Shown in pieces: positions 38,825 through 47,431 of a stretch of DNA of 64,000 nt. Numbering within the stretch: position 1 is the first letter of the stretch; each line of letters opens with the position of its first letter. The position numbers were made by a program, and so were the translations under genes. A model generated the notes under the pieces. It was not told the DNA's origin and did not search any database. It was given only the letters and a program-made list of their open reading frames with translations. Source of the DNA: Jiella soli (lineage in GTDB: Bacteria > Pseudomonadota > Alphaproteobacteria > Rhizobiales > Rhizobiaceae); the NCBI RefSeq assembly GCF_020615385.1, contig NZ_JAJAVB010000004.1:1-64000 (forward strand), in the 5' to 3' direction.

Positions 38825-39856
38825 ATGCTGGACATTCCGAGATTTCCTTTCGACCCCCTGGTGGACGCGTTGAAGGCCGTGGCCGAGCCGACGCGCCTTC
38901 GGCTGGTGATCCTGCTCAGCGAATTCGATCTCACCGTGAGCGAGCTTACGGCGATTCTCGGCCAGTCGCAGCCGCGGATATCGCGCCATCTCAAGCTTCT
39001 GGCCGAAGCCGGTCTCGTCGTGCGCTATCAGGAGGGCGCCTGGGCCTATTTCCGGGTCTCGCACGAAGCCTCCAGCGCCGGCCTCGTGCGGTCGATGCTG
39101 GGCTGGGTCGACGAGGCCGATCCCGTCATCCGGCGGGATGCCGAGCGGCTCGAGGAGGTGCGCCGGCAGCGCGCGCAGCGCGCGGCGGACTATTTCGCCC
39201 GCAACGCGGCGAGCTGGGACCGGATTCGCGCCCTGCATGCCTCCGACACCGATGTCGAGGCGGCGCTTCTGGCCGCGCTCGGCAGGAAGCGCTTCGACAC
39301 GCTGCTCGACATCGGAACCGGAACCGGCCGGATGCTGGAACTGCTCGCCCCGCGGGCCGAGCGCGCTGTCGGCATCGACGCCTCGCGCGAGATGCTGGGC
39401 GTTGCGAGAGCCAAACTCGATACGGCCGGCATCGCCAATGCGCAGGTGCGGCTCGGCGATGCCTATCACCTGCCGGTGGACCGGCACGGGTTCGACCTCG
39501 CGGTGGTTCACCAGGTGCTGCATTTCCTCGACGATCCCGCCGCGGCGGTCCGCGAGGCGGCGGCGGCGCTTTCCCCCGGAGGCCGGCTGGCGGTCATCGA
39601 CTTTGCGCCGCACGAACTGGAGTTCCTGCGCTCCGACCACGCCCATATGAGGCTCGGCTTCTCCGACGAGACCCTCACCGGATATGCCGAGGCGGCGGGT
39701 TTGGAAACGATTTCGATCGATCATCTCGTCTCCAAGGGCGGTGAGACCGGGGACCTGACCGTCACCATCCTGATTGCGCAGGACAGGCTGCGCCTCGTGG
39801 CGGGCGCCGAGCCTGCGCACGCCATCCGATCCAGTGAAGAAGGGCCCACAGCATGA
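38825..39856 (+). CDS. ArsR-type HTH fused to SAM methyltransferase, SahR-like methionine-cycle regulator
   Basis: 343 residues. An ArsR winged helix (about 8-95) with AVAEPTRLRLVILLSEFDLTV and QSQPRISRHLKLLAEAGLV is followed by a class I methyltransferase domain (about 105-320) with LLDIGTGTGRMLELLAP, GIDASREMLGVAR and HQVLHFLDDPAAAV. In alphaproteobacteria this fusion next to metF is the SahR regulator, which senses S-adenosylhomocysteine. No metal-binding cysteines of ArsR proper. The stop overlaps the metF start (ATGA). Start choices are TTG 38813, GTG 38819 and ATG 38825; none has a strong ribosome site. Confidence 0.82.
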   Translation: MLDIPRFPFDPLVDALKAVAEPTRLRLVILLSEFDLTVSELTAILGQSQPRISRHLKLLAEAGLVVRYQEGAWAYFRVSHEASSAGLVRSMLGWVDEADPVIRRDAERLEEVRRQRAQRAADYFARNAASWDRIRALHASDTDVEAALLAALGRKRFDTLLDIGTGTGRMLELLAPRAERAVGIDASREMLGVARAKLDTAGIANAQVRLGDAYHLPVDRHGFDLAVVHQVLHFLDDPAAAVREAAAALSPGGRLAVIDFAPHELEFLRSDHAHMRLGFSDETLTGYAEAAGLETISIDHLVSKGGETGDLTVTILIAQDRLRLVAGAEPAHAIRSSEEGPTA

Positions 39857-40764
39857 GCCAGATCAACGCGCTGCCGGCCAGCGGCATCAATGTTTCCTTC
39901 GAGTTCTTTCCGCCGAAGACCGAAAAGATGGAGGAGAACCTGTGGCGCTCGATCGAGCGTCTGGCGCCGCTGTCGCCGCACTTCGTCTCCGTGACCTACG
40001 GCGCCGGCGGCTCGACCCGCGAGCGCACGCATTCGACGATCGAGCGGATCCTGAAGGAAACGGATCTCCAGCCTGCGGCGCATCTGACCTGCGTCGACGC
40101 CTCGCGCGAGGAGGTCGACGAGGTCGTGCGCCAGTATCGCGACACCGGCGTCAGGCATTTCGTGGCGCTGCGCGGCGACAGCCAGGCCGGCGTCGGCCAG
40201 ACCTATGTGCCGCGCTCCGACGGCTACCGGAACGCGGTCGAGCTGGTCGCCGGCCTGCGGGCGATCGACGATTTCGAGATCTCGGTCTCGGCCTATCCGG
40301 AAAAGCATCCCGAGAGCTCGGACTTCGCCACCGATATCGATCTTCTGAAGCGCAAGGTCGACAATGGCGCCACGCGCGCCATCACCCAGTTCTTCTTCGA
40401 CAACGATATTTTCGAACGCTATGTCGAACGGGTGCGCCGGGCGGGGATCTACATCCCGATCGTCCCCGGCATCGTGCCGATCCACGACTTCACCAAGGTT
40501 TCCCGTTTCTCCAAGGCCTGCGGGGCGACGATCCCGCTCTGGCTGGCCGAACGGTTCGAGGGACTGGAAACGGATGTCGAGACCCGCAGCCATGTCGCGG
40601 CGGCCTTCTGCGCCGAGCAGGTTCTCGACCTCACCCGGCGCGGTATCACGGACTTCCACTTCTACACGATGAACCGCGCCGATCTCGTCTACTCGATCTG
40701 CCACATCCTCGGCCTCAGGGCCCGGGCGGAAGCGGCGCAGGGCGAAGCGGTCGCCGCGGCCTGA
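39853..40764 (+). CDS. metF: 5,10-methylenetetrahydrofolate reductase
   Basis: FAD enzyme that reduces methylene-THF to methyl-THF for methionine synthesis. 303 residues, the normal bacterial length. Seen are NVSFEFFPPKTEKMEENLW with the catalytic glutamate, SVTYGAGGSTRERTH, HLTCVDASREEV, ALRGDSQAG, AITQFFFDND and the FHFYTMNRADL end. The ATG overlaps the stop of the regulator gene by four bases, so they are translated together. Followed by a strong hairpin at 40804-40833. Confidence 0.95.
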   Translation: MSQINALPASGINVSFEFFPPKTEKMEENLWRSIERLAPLSPHFVSVTYGAGGSTRERTHSTIERILKETDLQPAAHLTCVDASREEVDEVVRQYRDTGVRHFVALRGDSQAGVGQTYVPRSDGYRNAVELVAGLRAIDDFEISVSAYPEKHPESSDFATDIDLLKRKVDNGATRAITQFFFDNDIFERYVERVRRAGIYIPIVPGIVPIHDFTKVSRFSKACGATIPLWLAERFEGLETDVETRSHVAAAFCAEQVLDLTRRGITDFHFYTMNRADLVYSICHILGLRARAEAAQGEAVAAA

Positions 40765-40797
40765 CGGCTGCTATTCTCCAATCGCGAGAGCTTCCAT

Positions 40798-40833
40798 AAA
40801 AAAGGAGAGCCGGGCCTCGCGGCCCGGCTCTCC
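40798..40833. terminator. Bidirectional terminator between metF and the 28-codon gene
   Basis: A perfect 13-base-pair stem (40804-40816 with 40821-40833) and TCGC loop. On the minus strand it is followed by six T (A-run at 40798-40803). On the plus strand a weaker TTTT lies at 40843-40846. It ends metF and the small minus-strand gene. Confidence 0.85.
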
Positions 40834-40880
40834 GTCGCTGTTTTGCCCCGACGGCCGCGACCGGCCGGCCGGACCCGATC

Positions 40881-40967
40881 TTACGGAAGATAGCCCGCGA
40901 CCATCGCGATCAGGAATGCGAACACGGCGCAGATCATCAACAGGTTCAGTGAACGCGTGAGTTCCAT
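40881..40967 (-). CDS. 28-residue small membrane protein
   Basis: ATG at 40967, eight bases after GGGAG, and a TAA at 40881, followed by the strong terminator at 40798-40833. The peptide starts MELTRSLNLLMI and has one membrane helix (MICAVFAFLIAMVAGYL), so it is a single-span micro-protein. The ribosome site, codon choice and dedicated terminator together argue that it is expressed. It is far too short for ordinary gene callers. No family is named; its role is unknown. Confidence 0.62.
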   Translation of the reverse strand: MELTRSLNLLMICAVFAFLIAMVAGYLP

Positions 40968-41339
40968 AGTATCGGCTCCCTATTTGAACCAGCGGTGAAC
41001 GTTACCCAAGCAACAGCGCTCGTAAAGAGGCTTTCGTTGCTGCGCTGCGAACGCTCTTGCATGCATCCTCTGAAGCTCCTGAAAGCGCAGGCGTTGCAAG
41101 TGCGAAGGAGACGTCAAACTTTTTCGGGTTGGCGTGCCGCTATGGGCCCGGGCTGGCCCATTTTGCCACAGTATCGTCAAGGGATATTCGGTCCGGCACG
41201 GCGCAGGGCCGGAATTGGGGACGGTTCTTGAAGAGGACGGCAGGCCGGAAACCCTAGTGGGCGCCGGCCGGAGAGGCCGGTTCCCGGCACACGATCCGGC
41301 GGGGACCACCCAGCGGGCGGTCCGCATCTTCCGAATCGC
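40968..41339. other. Intergenic region upstream of the 28-codon gene
   Basis: About 370 bases between the small gene and the amidase stop. Only arginine-rich overlapping readings are present. It should contain the minus-strand promoter of the small gene. No consensus EcfG or palindromic site was found. Confidence 0.35.
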
Positions 41340-42608
41340 TCATTGTCGCGCCAGGGCGCGTTCCAGAAGATCTCCGATGGCCAGAGCCTCGGCATCACGG
41401 CCGAACCGGGTGACGATGGAGACGCCGAGCGGAAGACCGCCCTGCGCGAGGAGGCCGGGCACGTTGACCACCGGATTGCCGGTCAGCGTCCAGAGCTTGT
41501 TCATCACCGGATCGCCGGTGAAAGCGTGCCCCTTCGGAGCCGGGCCGACCGCGGAGGGGACGAGCAACGCGTCGACCTCCTCGAACAGGGCCGTCGCCGC
41601 CTTGCGCCCGATCCGCGCTATCCGCCGTGCCGCGTCATACTCTGCCGGCAGGATCGCGGCGCCGGCGTCGAGGGTGGCGAGGATTTTGGGGCCCATGGCG
41701 CCGCGGTGGCGGCTGCGTTCGTCGAGGAGGGCGTGCGCGGCCTCAAAGCCCTGCACGGTTCCATGAGCCTCCCGCGCGGCGACAAGCGCCGCCGGCTCCT
41801 CGATCTCGACGAGGCGGGCGCCGGCGGCCTCGAACGTCGCGGCCGCCTGATCCCACGCCGCCTGCATCTGCGGGTCGAGATCTCCGTCCTTGCCGCTGCG
41901 ATAGAGCCCGATGCTGATCCCGCCGGCACCGCTCAGCGGCGGAACCTTGAGCGGCCGGCCGGTGAGAAGCTCGGCCAGGAGCGCCACGTCCGCGACGCTT
42001 GCCGCGAAGAGGCCGGCGGTGTCGAGCGACCAGGCGAAGGTCTTCATGCCGACGGTCGGCAGCAGCCGGAAGCTCGGCTTGTATCCGGCGACGCCGCAAA
42101 AGGAGGCGGGGCGGATCACCGACCCGCCGGTCTGCGAGCCGCAGGCGGCGGGAACCATGCCGGCCGCCACGGCGGCGGCCGAGCCCGATGAGGAGCCGCC
42201 GGGCGTGTGGGCGGGATCGTGCGGATTGCGCGTCGCCGCCGGATCCATCGAGGCAAACTCGGTGGTCGCGGTCTTGCCGATGATGCAGGCGCCTTTCGTT
42301 CGCGCCATCGCGACGAGGGCGGCGTCCGCACGCGGCCGGGAGCCGCGATAGATCGGCGAGCCATGTTCGGTCGGCATGTCGGCCGTGTCGAAGATGTCCT
42401 TCACGCCGAAGGCGATGCCCGCGAGCGGGCCGCTCGCCGAGTGCGCGGCGGCAAGGCTTTCCTCGGGCGCCCGGCTGACGAAAGCGGCGAGGTCGCCGTC
42501 GACGGCCTCGATCCGTTCGAGGCTCTCGCGGAGGCTGGCCTCGACGCCGATGCGGCCCGAGTCGAGATCGGCGAGGCGGGCGGCAAGAGAGACAGGGCGT
42601 GCGTACAT
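41340..42608 (-). CDS. Amidase signature family enzyme
   Basis: Hydrolyses a carboxamide to acid and ammonia. 422 residues. The Ser-cisSer-Lys triad is visible: K70 in IAFGVKDIFDTADM, serines in GGSSSGSAAAVAAG (137-150) and the nucleophile S163 in GSQTGGSVIRPASFCG. It is not GatA, as no gatB/gatC lies nearby and the C-terminal half differs. The substrate is unknown; indole-acetamide or other small amides are typical. Single gene, divergent from the decarboxylase gene. Confidence 0.9.
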   Translation of the reverse strand: MYARPVSLAARLADLDSGRIGVEASLRESLERIEAVDGDLAAFVSRAPEESLAAAHSASGPLAGIAFGVKDIFDTADMPTEHGSPIYRGSRPRADAALVAMARTKGACIIGKTATTEFASMDPAATRNPHDPAHTPGGSSSGSAAAVAAGMVPAACGSQTGGSVIRPASFCGVAGYKPSFRLLPTVGMKTFAWSLDTAGLFAASVADVALLAELLTGRPLKVPPLSGAGGISIGLYRSGKDGDLDPQMQAAWDQAAATFEAAGARLVEIEEPAALVAAREAHGTVQGFEAAHALLDERSRHRGAMGPKILATLDAGAAILPAEYDAARRIARIGRKAATALFEEVDALLVPSAVGPAPKGHAFTGDPVMNKLWTLTGNPVVNVPGLLAQGGLPLGVSIVTRFGRDAEALAIGDLLERALARQ

Positions 42609-42784
42609 GGCGGCTCCGATGTTGAGCGCCGGTTTTAGGGGCGCGCGCGGGCCTGCGGCAAGCGATCTTTGATGCCGCGGAAGGCCGCGACGGGCGACAT
42701 TCGCTGCTTCATACCCTGCGACTTCGGCTGTCGCGCCCTAGGTGGAGCCGCGTCGCGCCCTCAGAATCGCAGAAAGAGGTATTC

Positions 42785-44005
42785 GTGCAGAGTTTTCCGA
42801 CGGCGAAGGAGGCCGCCCTCACGCTGCGCCCGGACGTGCCGGTCTACTGCTTCCGCCCGGCGGTACTCGCTGCCGACGCGCGCGCTTTCATCGACGCCTT
42901 TCCCGGCGAAACCGCCTATGCGGTGAAGACCAATGGCGAGCCGATGGTGCTGGAGACCGTGGCGAAGGCGGGCGTGAAGATCTTCGACGTCGCCTCGCCG
43001 GGCGAGTTCGCAGCGGTCAAGGCCGCCAAGCCCGACGCCGAGATGCTCTACATGCACCCGGTCAAGGCGCAGTCTGACATCCGGCTGGCGCTGGAGACTT
43101 ACGGCATCCGCGTCCTGTCACTCGACCACGAGGACGAGGTGGCGAAGATCCTGCGGATCGTCCGGGCGCTCGATCTCGACCCCGGGACGATCACCCTCTT
43201 CGTGCGGATCCAGACCAAGGGCCACGCGGCCTACGAACTCTCCAAGAAGTTCGGCGCGGCGCCCGCCCATGCGGTGGAACTCCTCCAGCGCTGCCACAAG
43301 ATCGGGTTCAAGGTGGGCATCTGCTTCCATGTCGGATCGCAGATCGAGGATCCCGACACCTATGAGCGGGCGCTCGCCTCGGCCGACTGGGTGCGCAACC
43401 GGGCCGACGTGCCGCTCGCCGGGCTCGATGTCGGCGGCGGCTTTCCGGCGGAATACGGCCATGACCCGAACCGCAAGAAGCAGGTGATGCCGGGCTTCGG
43501 CCAGATCATGTCGCGGTTGAACTCCGACATCGCCGAATGGGGCTTCGACGACATGCCGCTCGTCGCCGAGCCCGGCCGCGTCATCGTCGCACGTGCCTTT
43601 TCGCTGATCGTCAGGGTGCTGCTCAGAAAGGGCAAGCGGCTCTACATCAATGACGGGATCTGGGCCTCGCTGTCGGATTCGTGGACCGGCAAGATCACCC
43701 TGCCGGCGCGCTTCATCCCGGACCCTGCGCGCACCAGCCGCAACGGCGATCCGGCGAAGATCGCGGCCTTCAAGGTGTGTGGGGCGACCTGCGATTCGGT
43801 CGACATCCTGTCGCGACCGTTCTGGCTGCCGGAGACGGTCGACACCGGCGACTGGATCGAGATCGGCCATATCGGGGCCTATTCGCTGTCGCTCAGGACC
43901 CGCTTCAACGGGTTTTATCCCGATACCTTCATCGAGGTGACGACGCCCTTCGACGAGGGCGAGGCGGCCGAGGGCTACGCCAGCCTGGAGACCATGGCGG
44001 ATTGA
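42785..44005 (+). CDS. PLP-dependent basic amino acid decarboxylase, alanine-racemase fold (ornithine/lysine decarboxylase-like)
   Basis: 406 residues from a GTG at 42785 after AGAGG. Fold III motifs: K48 in YAVKTNGEPMVLETVA (Schiff base), FHVGSQ, DVGGGFPAEYG, EPGRVIVARA (phosphate contact) and the catalytic cysteine in VCGATCDSVDIL. This fits the ornithine/diaminopimelate decarboxylase group; the length and the CDSVD site favour ornithine or lysine decarboxylase, giving putrescine or cadaverine. The exact substrate is not determined. Monocistronic by spacing. Confidence 0.87.
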   Translation: MQSFPTAKEAALTLRPDVPVYCFRPAVLAADARAFIDAFPGETAYAVKTNGEPMVLETVAKAGVKIFDVASPGEFAAVKAAKPDAEMLYMHPVKAQSDIRLALETYGIRVLSLDHEDEVAKILRIVRALDLDPGTITLFVRIQTKGHAAYELSKKFGAAPAHAVELLQRCHKIGFKVGICFHVGSQIEDPDTYERALASADWVRNRADVPLAGLDVGGGFPAEYGHDPNRKKQVMPGFGQIMSRLNSDIAEWGFDDMPLVAEPGRVIVARAFSLIVRVLLRKGKRLYINDGIWASLSDSWTGKITLPARFIPDPARTSRNGDPAKIAAFKVCGATCDSVDILSRPFWLPETVDTGDWIEIGHIGAYSLSLRTRFNGFYPDTFIEVTTPFDEGEAAEGYASLETMAD

Positions 44006-44082
44006 TCCATGCGATCGTCCGCTAGATCGGAGGCGAACGGGTGGCGCCGTTTCGGCGCCCGCAATCGCCAAGGACAGATTCC

Positions 44083-45120
44083 ATGCCCCAGACCGACACC
44101 GTCAACCGCCGTCTCCTTCTCGCCGAGCGCCCGAAGGGCGAGCCGACCGACGCCTGCTTCCGCATGGAGGAGGCGGCCGTGCCGAAGCCGGGGAAGGGTG
44201 AGATGCTGCTGCGCACCGAATTCCTCTCGCTCGACCCCTATATGCGCGGGCGGATGAGCGACGCACCCTCCTATGCCAAGCCGGTCGAACTCGGCGAGGT
44301 CATGGTCGGCGCGACGGTGGCACGGGTCGTGGCGTCGAACCGCGAGGGGTTCTCGCAAGGCGATCTCGTCCTGTCGGGCAATGGCTGGCAGGATTATGCG
44401 GTCTCCGACGGCGCCGGCGTCCAGAATCTCGGCCGCGATCCGAAGAACGCGTCCTGGTATCTCGGCATTCTCGGCATGCCCGGCTTTACCGCCTGGGCCG
44501 GGCTGAAGGAGATCGGCGCGCCGAAGGCCGGCGAGACGATCGCGGTCGCCGCGGCGACCGGGCCTGTCGGCGCGACCGTCGGCCAGATCGGCAAGATCCT
44601 CGGCTGCCGCGTCGTCGGCATTGCCGGCGGGGCGGAGAAGTGCCGGCACGCGGTCGAGACGCTCGGCTTCGACGCCTGTATCGACCACAAGGCGGAGAGC
44701 TTCGCGGCCGATCTGAAGGCGGCGGCGCCGGACGGGATCGACGTCTATTTCGAAAATGTCGGCGGCAAGGTCTTCGACGCGGTCGTGCCGCTCCTCAACA
44801 CGGCAGCGCGCATCCCGGTCTGCGGCCTCGTCTCGCAGTACAACGCGACCGGGCTGCCGGACGGTCCGGACCGGTTGAGCTGGCTGATGGGCCAGATCCT
44901 CAGCAAGCGCCTCACCATCCGCGGCTTCATCATCTTCCAGGACTTCGGGCATCTCTTTCCCGATTTCGCCAAGGAGATGGGCGGCTGGGTCGAGGCCGGG
45001 AAGATCGCCTACAAGGAACAGGTGGTTGACGGACTGGAGGCCGCGCCGAAGGCGCTGGCCGGCCTGCTGAAGGGCGAGAATTTCGGCAAGCTGGTGGTGA
45101 AGGTCGCAAGCGCCGGGTAG
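44083..45120 (+). CDS. curA: NADP-dependent MDR oxidoreductase, CurA/leukotriene B4 12-hydroxydehydrogenase type
   Basis: 345 residues. The MDR fold lacks zinc ligands. The early block NRRLLLAERPKGEP and FLSLDPYMRGRMS is typical, then GMPGFTAWAGLKEIG, AVAAATGPVGATVGQIGKILG (nucleotide loop), DVYFENVGGKVFDAV and IRGFIIFQDF. These are marks of the NADPH-dependent curcumin or 2-alkenal reductases. The substrate is probably an alpha,beta-unsaturated carbonyl. AGGACAGATTCC precedes the ATG at 44083. Confidence 0.9.
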   Translation: MPQTDTVNRRLLLAERPKGEPTDACFRMEEAAVPKPGKGEMLLRTEFLSLDPYMRGRMSDAPSYAKPVELGEVMVGATVARVVASNREGFSQGDLVLSGNGWQDYAVSDGAGVQNLGRDPKNASWYLGILGMPGFTAWAGLKEIGAPKAGETIAVAAATGPVGATVGQIGKILGCRVVGIAGGAEKCRHAVETLGFDACIDHKAESFAADLKAAAPDGIDVYFENVGGKVFDAVVPLLNTAARIPVCGLVSQYNATGLPDGPDRLSWLMGQILSKRLTIRGFIIFQDFGHLFPDFAKEMGGWVEAGKIAYKEQVVDGLEAAPKALAGLLKGENFGKLVVKVASAG

Positions 45121-45341
45121 GGCACAGGACCGAAAGGCGGGAACGGATCTTCGGGAAGTTCGATGCGGTAACCATGAGCCGGCTCAAAGGGGCGGCTCCG
45201 GTTTCCCGCCCGAGCTCTCGGCTCCTGATCGAAAGGACGCCAGGGTCGGGCGCGTCTGCGCCCCGCTTGAGGCCCGTCAAGGCTCAAAGGCCGGGCATCG
45301 CCTATTGGTTTCGCCGTGCCGTTTCCTTTCTGGGTGAGAGC

Positions 45342-45797
45342 ATGTCCATCCGCCGCGACTTTCCCGATCTTCCACCCGTATGGGCTCTCGGCACGGCCGT
45401 TCTCGAATGGCTCGGCGCCCGCTTCCTTCCGCTCGGCAGCTTCTGGAGTCCTCCGGCGGCCCTTGCCGGCATCGTCCTCGTCATCGGCGGCGTCGCGCTT
45501 GCTGGCTGGGCAGCTCTATGGTTCCGGCGCAAGCGGACGCCGATCGAGCCGGGCGAGACGCCGAGGCAGCTGATCGTCGAGGGCCCCTACCGTTTCAACC
45601 GCAACCCGATCTACTCCGGCATGGCGCTCGTCCTGTTCGGCATCGCCCTGTGGCTCGGAGCGTTCTCGTCCTTCCTCCTCGCGGCGATCTTCCCCATCGT
45701 GATCCACATCCGCTTCGTGCGGCGCGAGGAGGCGATGCTGCGGGAAGCCTTCGGGGAGGAGGCGGAACGGTTTTTTGCGCGGACGCGGAGGTGGTGA
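45342..45797 (+). CDS. Isoprenylcysteine carboxyl methyltransferase-like (ICMT/PEMT) membrane protein
   Basis: 151 residues, four membrane helices. The conserved C-terminal half shows LIVEGPYRFNRNPIYSGMALVLFGIAL and FVRREEAMLREAFGEEAERF, the SAM-binding pattern (R-x-P-x-Y, E-E-x-x-L) shared by bacterial isoprenylcysteine methyltransferase-like proteins. True substrates in bacteria are mostly unknown and may be phospholipids or small amines. The start at 45342 is the ATG closest to the first helix. It converges on the peroxidase gene with a shared hairpin. Confidence 0.82.
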   Translation: MSIRRDFPDLPPVWALGTAVLEWLGARFLPLGSFWSPPAALAGIVLVIGGVALAGWAALWFRRKRTPIEPGETPRQLIVEGPYRFNRNPIYSGMALVLFGIALWLGAFSSFLLAAIFPIVIHIRFVRREEAMLREAFGEEAERFFARTRRW

Positions 45798-45801
45798 AGG
45801 C

Positions 45802-45825
45802 GGGCTGCGCTCGCCGGCGCAGCCC
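45802..45825. terminator. Hairpin between convergent genes
   Basis: GGGCTGCG and CGCAGCCC arms (8 base pairs, 8-base loop) between the ICMT-like stop and the peroxidase stop. No T-run, but its position suggests a shared terminator. Confidence 0.5.
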
Positions 45826-45830
45826 CCCGT

Positions 45831-47303
45831 TCAGTTGCCGCTTGTAAGCTCGTCCGCATGGGCGATCTTGCCGCGGTGCTCCTCCACGAATTTCATCACC
45901 TTGCCGACCGTGATGCCGGTGCCGCCGAAACCGCTCCAAGGTTTGAAATCCGGCACGTGCAGCACGCTTTCCGGATCGAGCTTCAAGAGCCGGATGAAGA
46001 CCGAGGCGACGATCGCGCCCCCGACCCCGGTAAGCCGCCCGCCGCCCTTCTCGCCGGCCTCCTGAAGGCAGTAGTACCAAAGCGGCGTCTTGCTCACGTG
46101 ATGCTCGGTAAGCGGCTTGGGCGGCGCGAGTTCGTCGATGCCCAGCGTGCGGGCGACCTGCTGGCCGGAGGGCAGAAGGTAGGTGCCGCGATCACGAAGG
46201 ATGTTGCGCAGCGCGAGCTTCTTGGCCTCTTTGACATCGAGGTCGAGCGAAAGAAACTTCATGCCCTTGGTGACGAAGGGCAGGTCGAACAGGGATGGCG
46301 CCATGGCCGGGCCCACTGGAGCAGCGCGCTGTGCCTTGCCGTTGCCGAGATCGAACAGATGGTCGAAGGCAACATCCGAGTGGTGGTCGCGCCTCTCGAA
46401 CCCTCTCATCGTGAAGAGTTCGACCGGAGATCCGCCGTCCTTCAGCACGTATTGCGGGCGGACCGTCGCATGGCCGAAGCGGTAGGCGGCGCCGGAGAAC
46501 TCGACCGGCATGATCGGGCCGAGATCATGGAACGGGTCGTGATCCAGAACGGCCGTGACGACCTTCTTGTCGACGAAGGCGGGCAGGAGGTCGTGCAGGA
46601 CCAGATATTGGTAGTGCAGGCGGATGAAGCGCCGCACTTCCTCGAAATCCTTCAGGTGTCCAGGGATCATGTCGTTCCACACCGTGCTGCGGATGTTCAT
46701 CGTCGCGCAGTTGTGGACGTCGGATTTCGTGTCAGGCTTGTTTTCGACCTGGGTCATCAGGATGTTGTGAAGGCAGATGAAGGCGCCCTGGATCTGGCTG
46801 ACGATAATGTTCTCGTCATTGCGCGGATCACCGATCAGGGCGCGGCCGCGGTCGTTGCGCGCGAGGTCGAGCGGATTGTCCTTGCGGCCGAACAGGAGGT
46901 AGCCGTCATACTTCTCCGAATAGAGATGCGGTGAGCCGTCCGGACCGTCGCCATAGACATTGTCGAGGTCGAGGCTCGGCGTGCGCACATTGCGGATCGA
47001 GCGTGGATCGAGCTTGGTCCCGATCGCGCTCTGCGCGTCCAGCGTAATGTCGTGGTCGACGAACTGGCCGAAGAAGGTCATTCCGGCCTCGGCTGCCCCG
47101 TCCTTCGGCGTCGATGTCTTCATGCTGTCGGCGAGCGCGATATAGGCGTCCCGGATGGTCTTGTCGGAAAGCGAGCCGGTCAGCGGATTTTCCGGCAGCA
47201 GCCGGCCGAAGACGTTCGGAAAGGGAACGTTTGCGGCGCGGCCGTCCAGACATTCCTTGATGAGATGATCGACCCTGCTGAGACCGTGATAGGAATTCGA
47301 CAT
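45831..47303 (-). CDS. Animal-type heme peroxidase family protein
   Basis: 490 residues. The heme-peroxidase (myeloperoxidase/cyclooxygenase-like) fold shows the distal histidine motif MTFFGQFVDHDITLD with D83-H84-D85 (heme ester and proton positions), the arginine-containing RSIRNVRTPSLDLDNVYG (calcium region), GAFICLHNILM, and the proximal histidine near 280 in AYRFGHATVRPQYVL. No signal peptide is apparent, though many relatives are exported. In bacteria such enzymes may make hypohalous acids or peroxidate phenols. Upstream DNA is AT-rich. Single gene. Confidence 0.87.
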   Translation of the reverse strand: MSNSYHGLSRVDHLIKECLDGRAANVPFPNVFGRLLPENPLTGSLSDKTIRDAYIALADSMKTSTPKDGAAEAGMTFFGQFVDHDITLDAQSAIGTKLDPRSIRNVRTPSLDLDNVYGDGPDGSPHLYSEKYDGYLLFGRKDNPLDLARNDRGRALIGDPRNDENIIVSQIQGAFICLHNILMTQVENKPDTKSDVHNCATMNIRSTVWNDMIPGHLKDFEEVRRFIRLHYQYLVLHDLLPAFVDKKVVTAVLDHDPFHDLGPIMPVEFSGAAYRFGHATVRPQYVLKDGGSPVELFTMRGFERRDHHSDVAFDHLFDLGNGKAQRAAPVGPAMAPSLFDLPFVTKGMKFLSLDLDVKEAKKLALRNILRDRGTYLLPSGQQVARTLGIDELAPPKPLTEHHVSKTPLWYYCLQEAGEKGGGRLTGVGGAIVASVFIRLLKLDPESVLHVPDFKPWSGFGGTGITVGKVMKFVEEHRGKIAHADELTSGN

Positions 47304-47431
47304 GGAAAGCTCCCGAGGAATGTACCCTAGGGGAAGCTAGCACTGGTTTTATTTTTCGTCTACCAAACCAACGGTAGTTCCTTCGGGTGTGACGGAGCGT
47401 TCCAAGACTGAGTCCGTCTTCCGCCAAGCAT

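Noticed and set aside
45140-45164. EcfG-like element before the ICMT-like gene
   Set aside because: GGAAC-N16-CGAT has a mismatch in the -10 and lies about 180 bases before the start; too weak to call.
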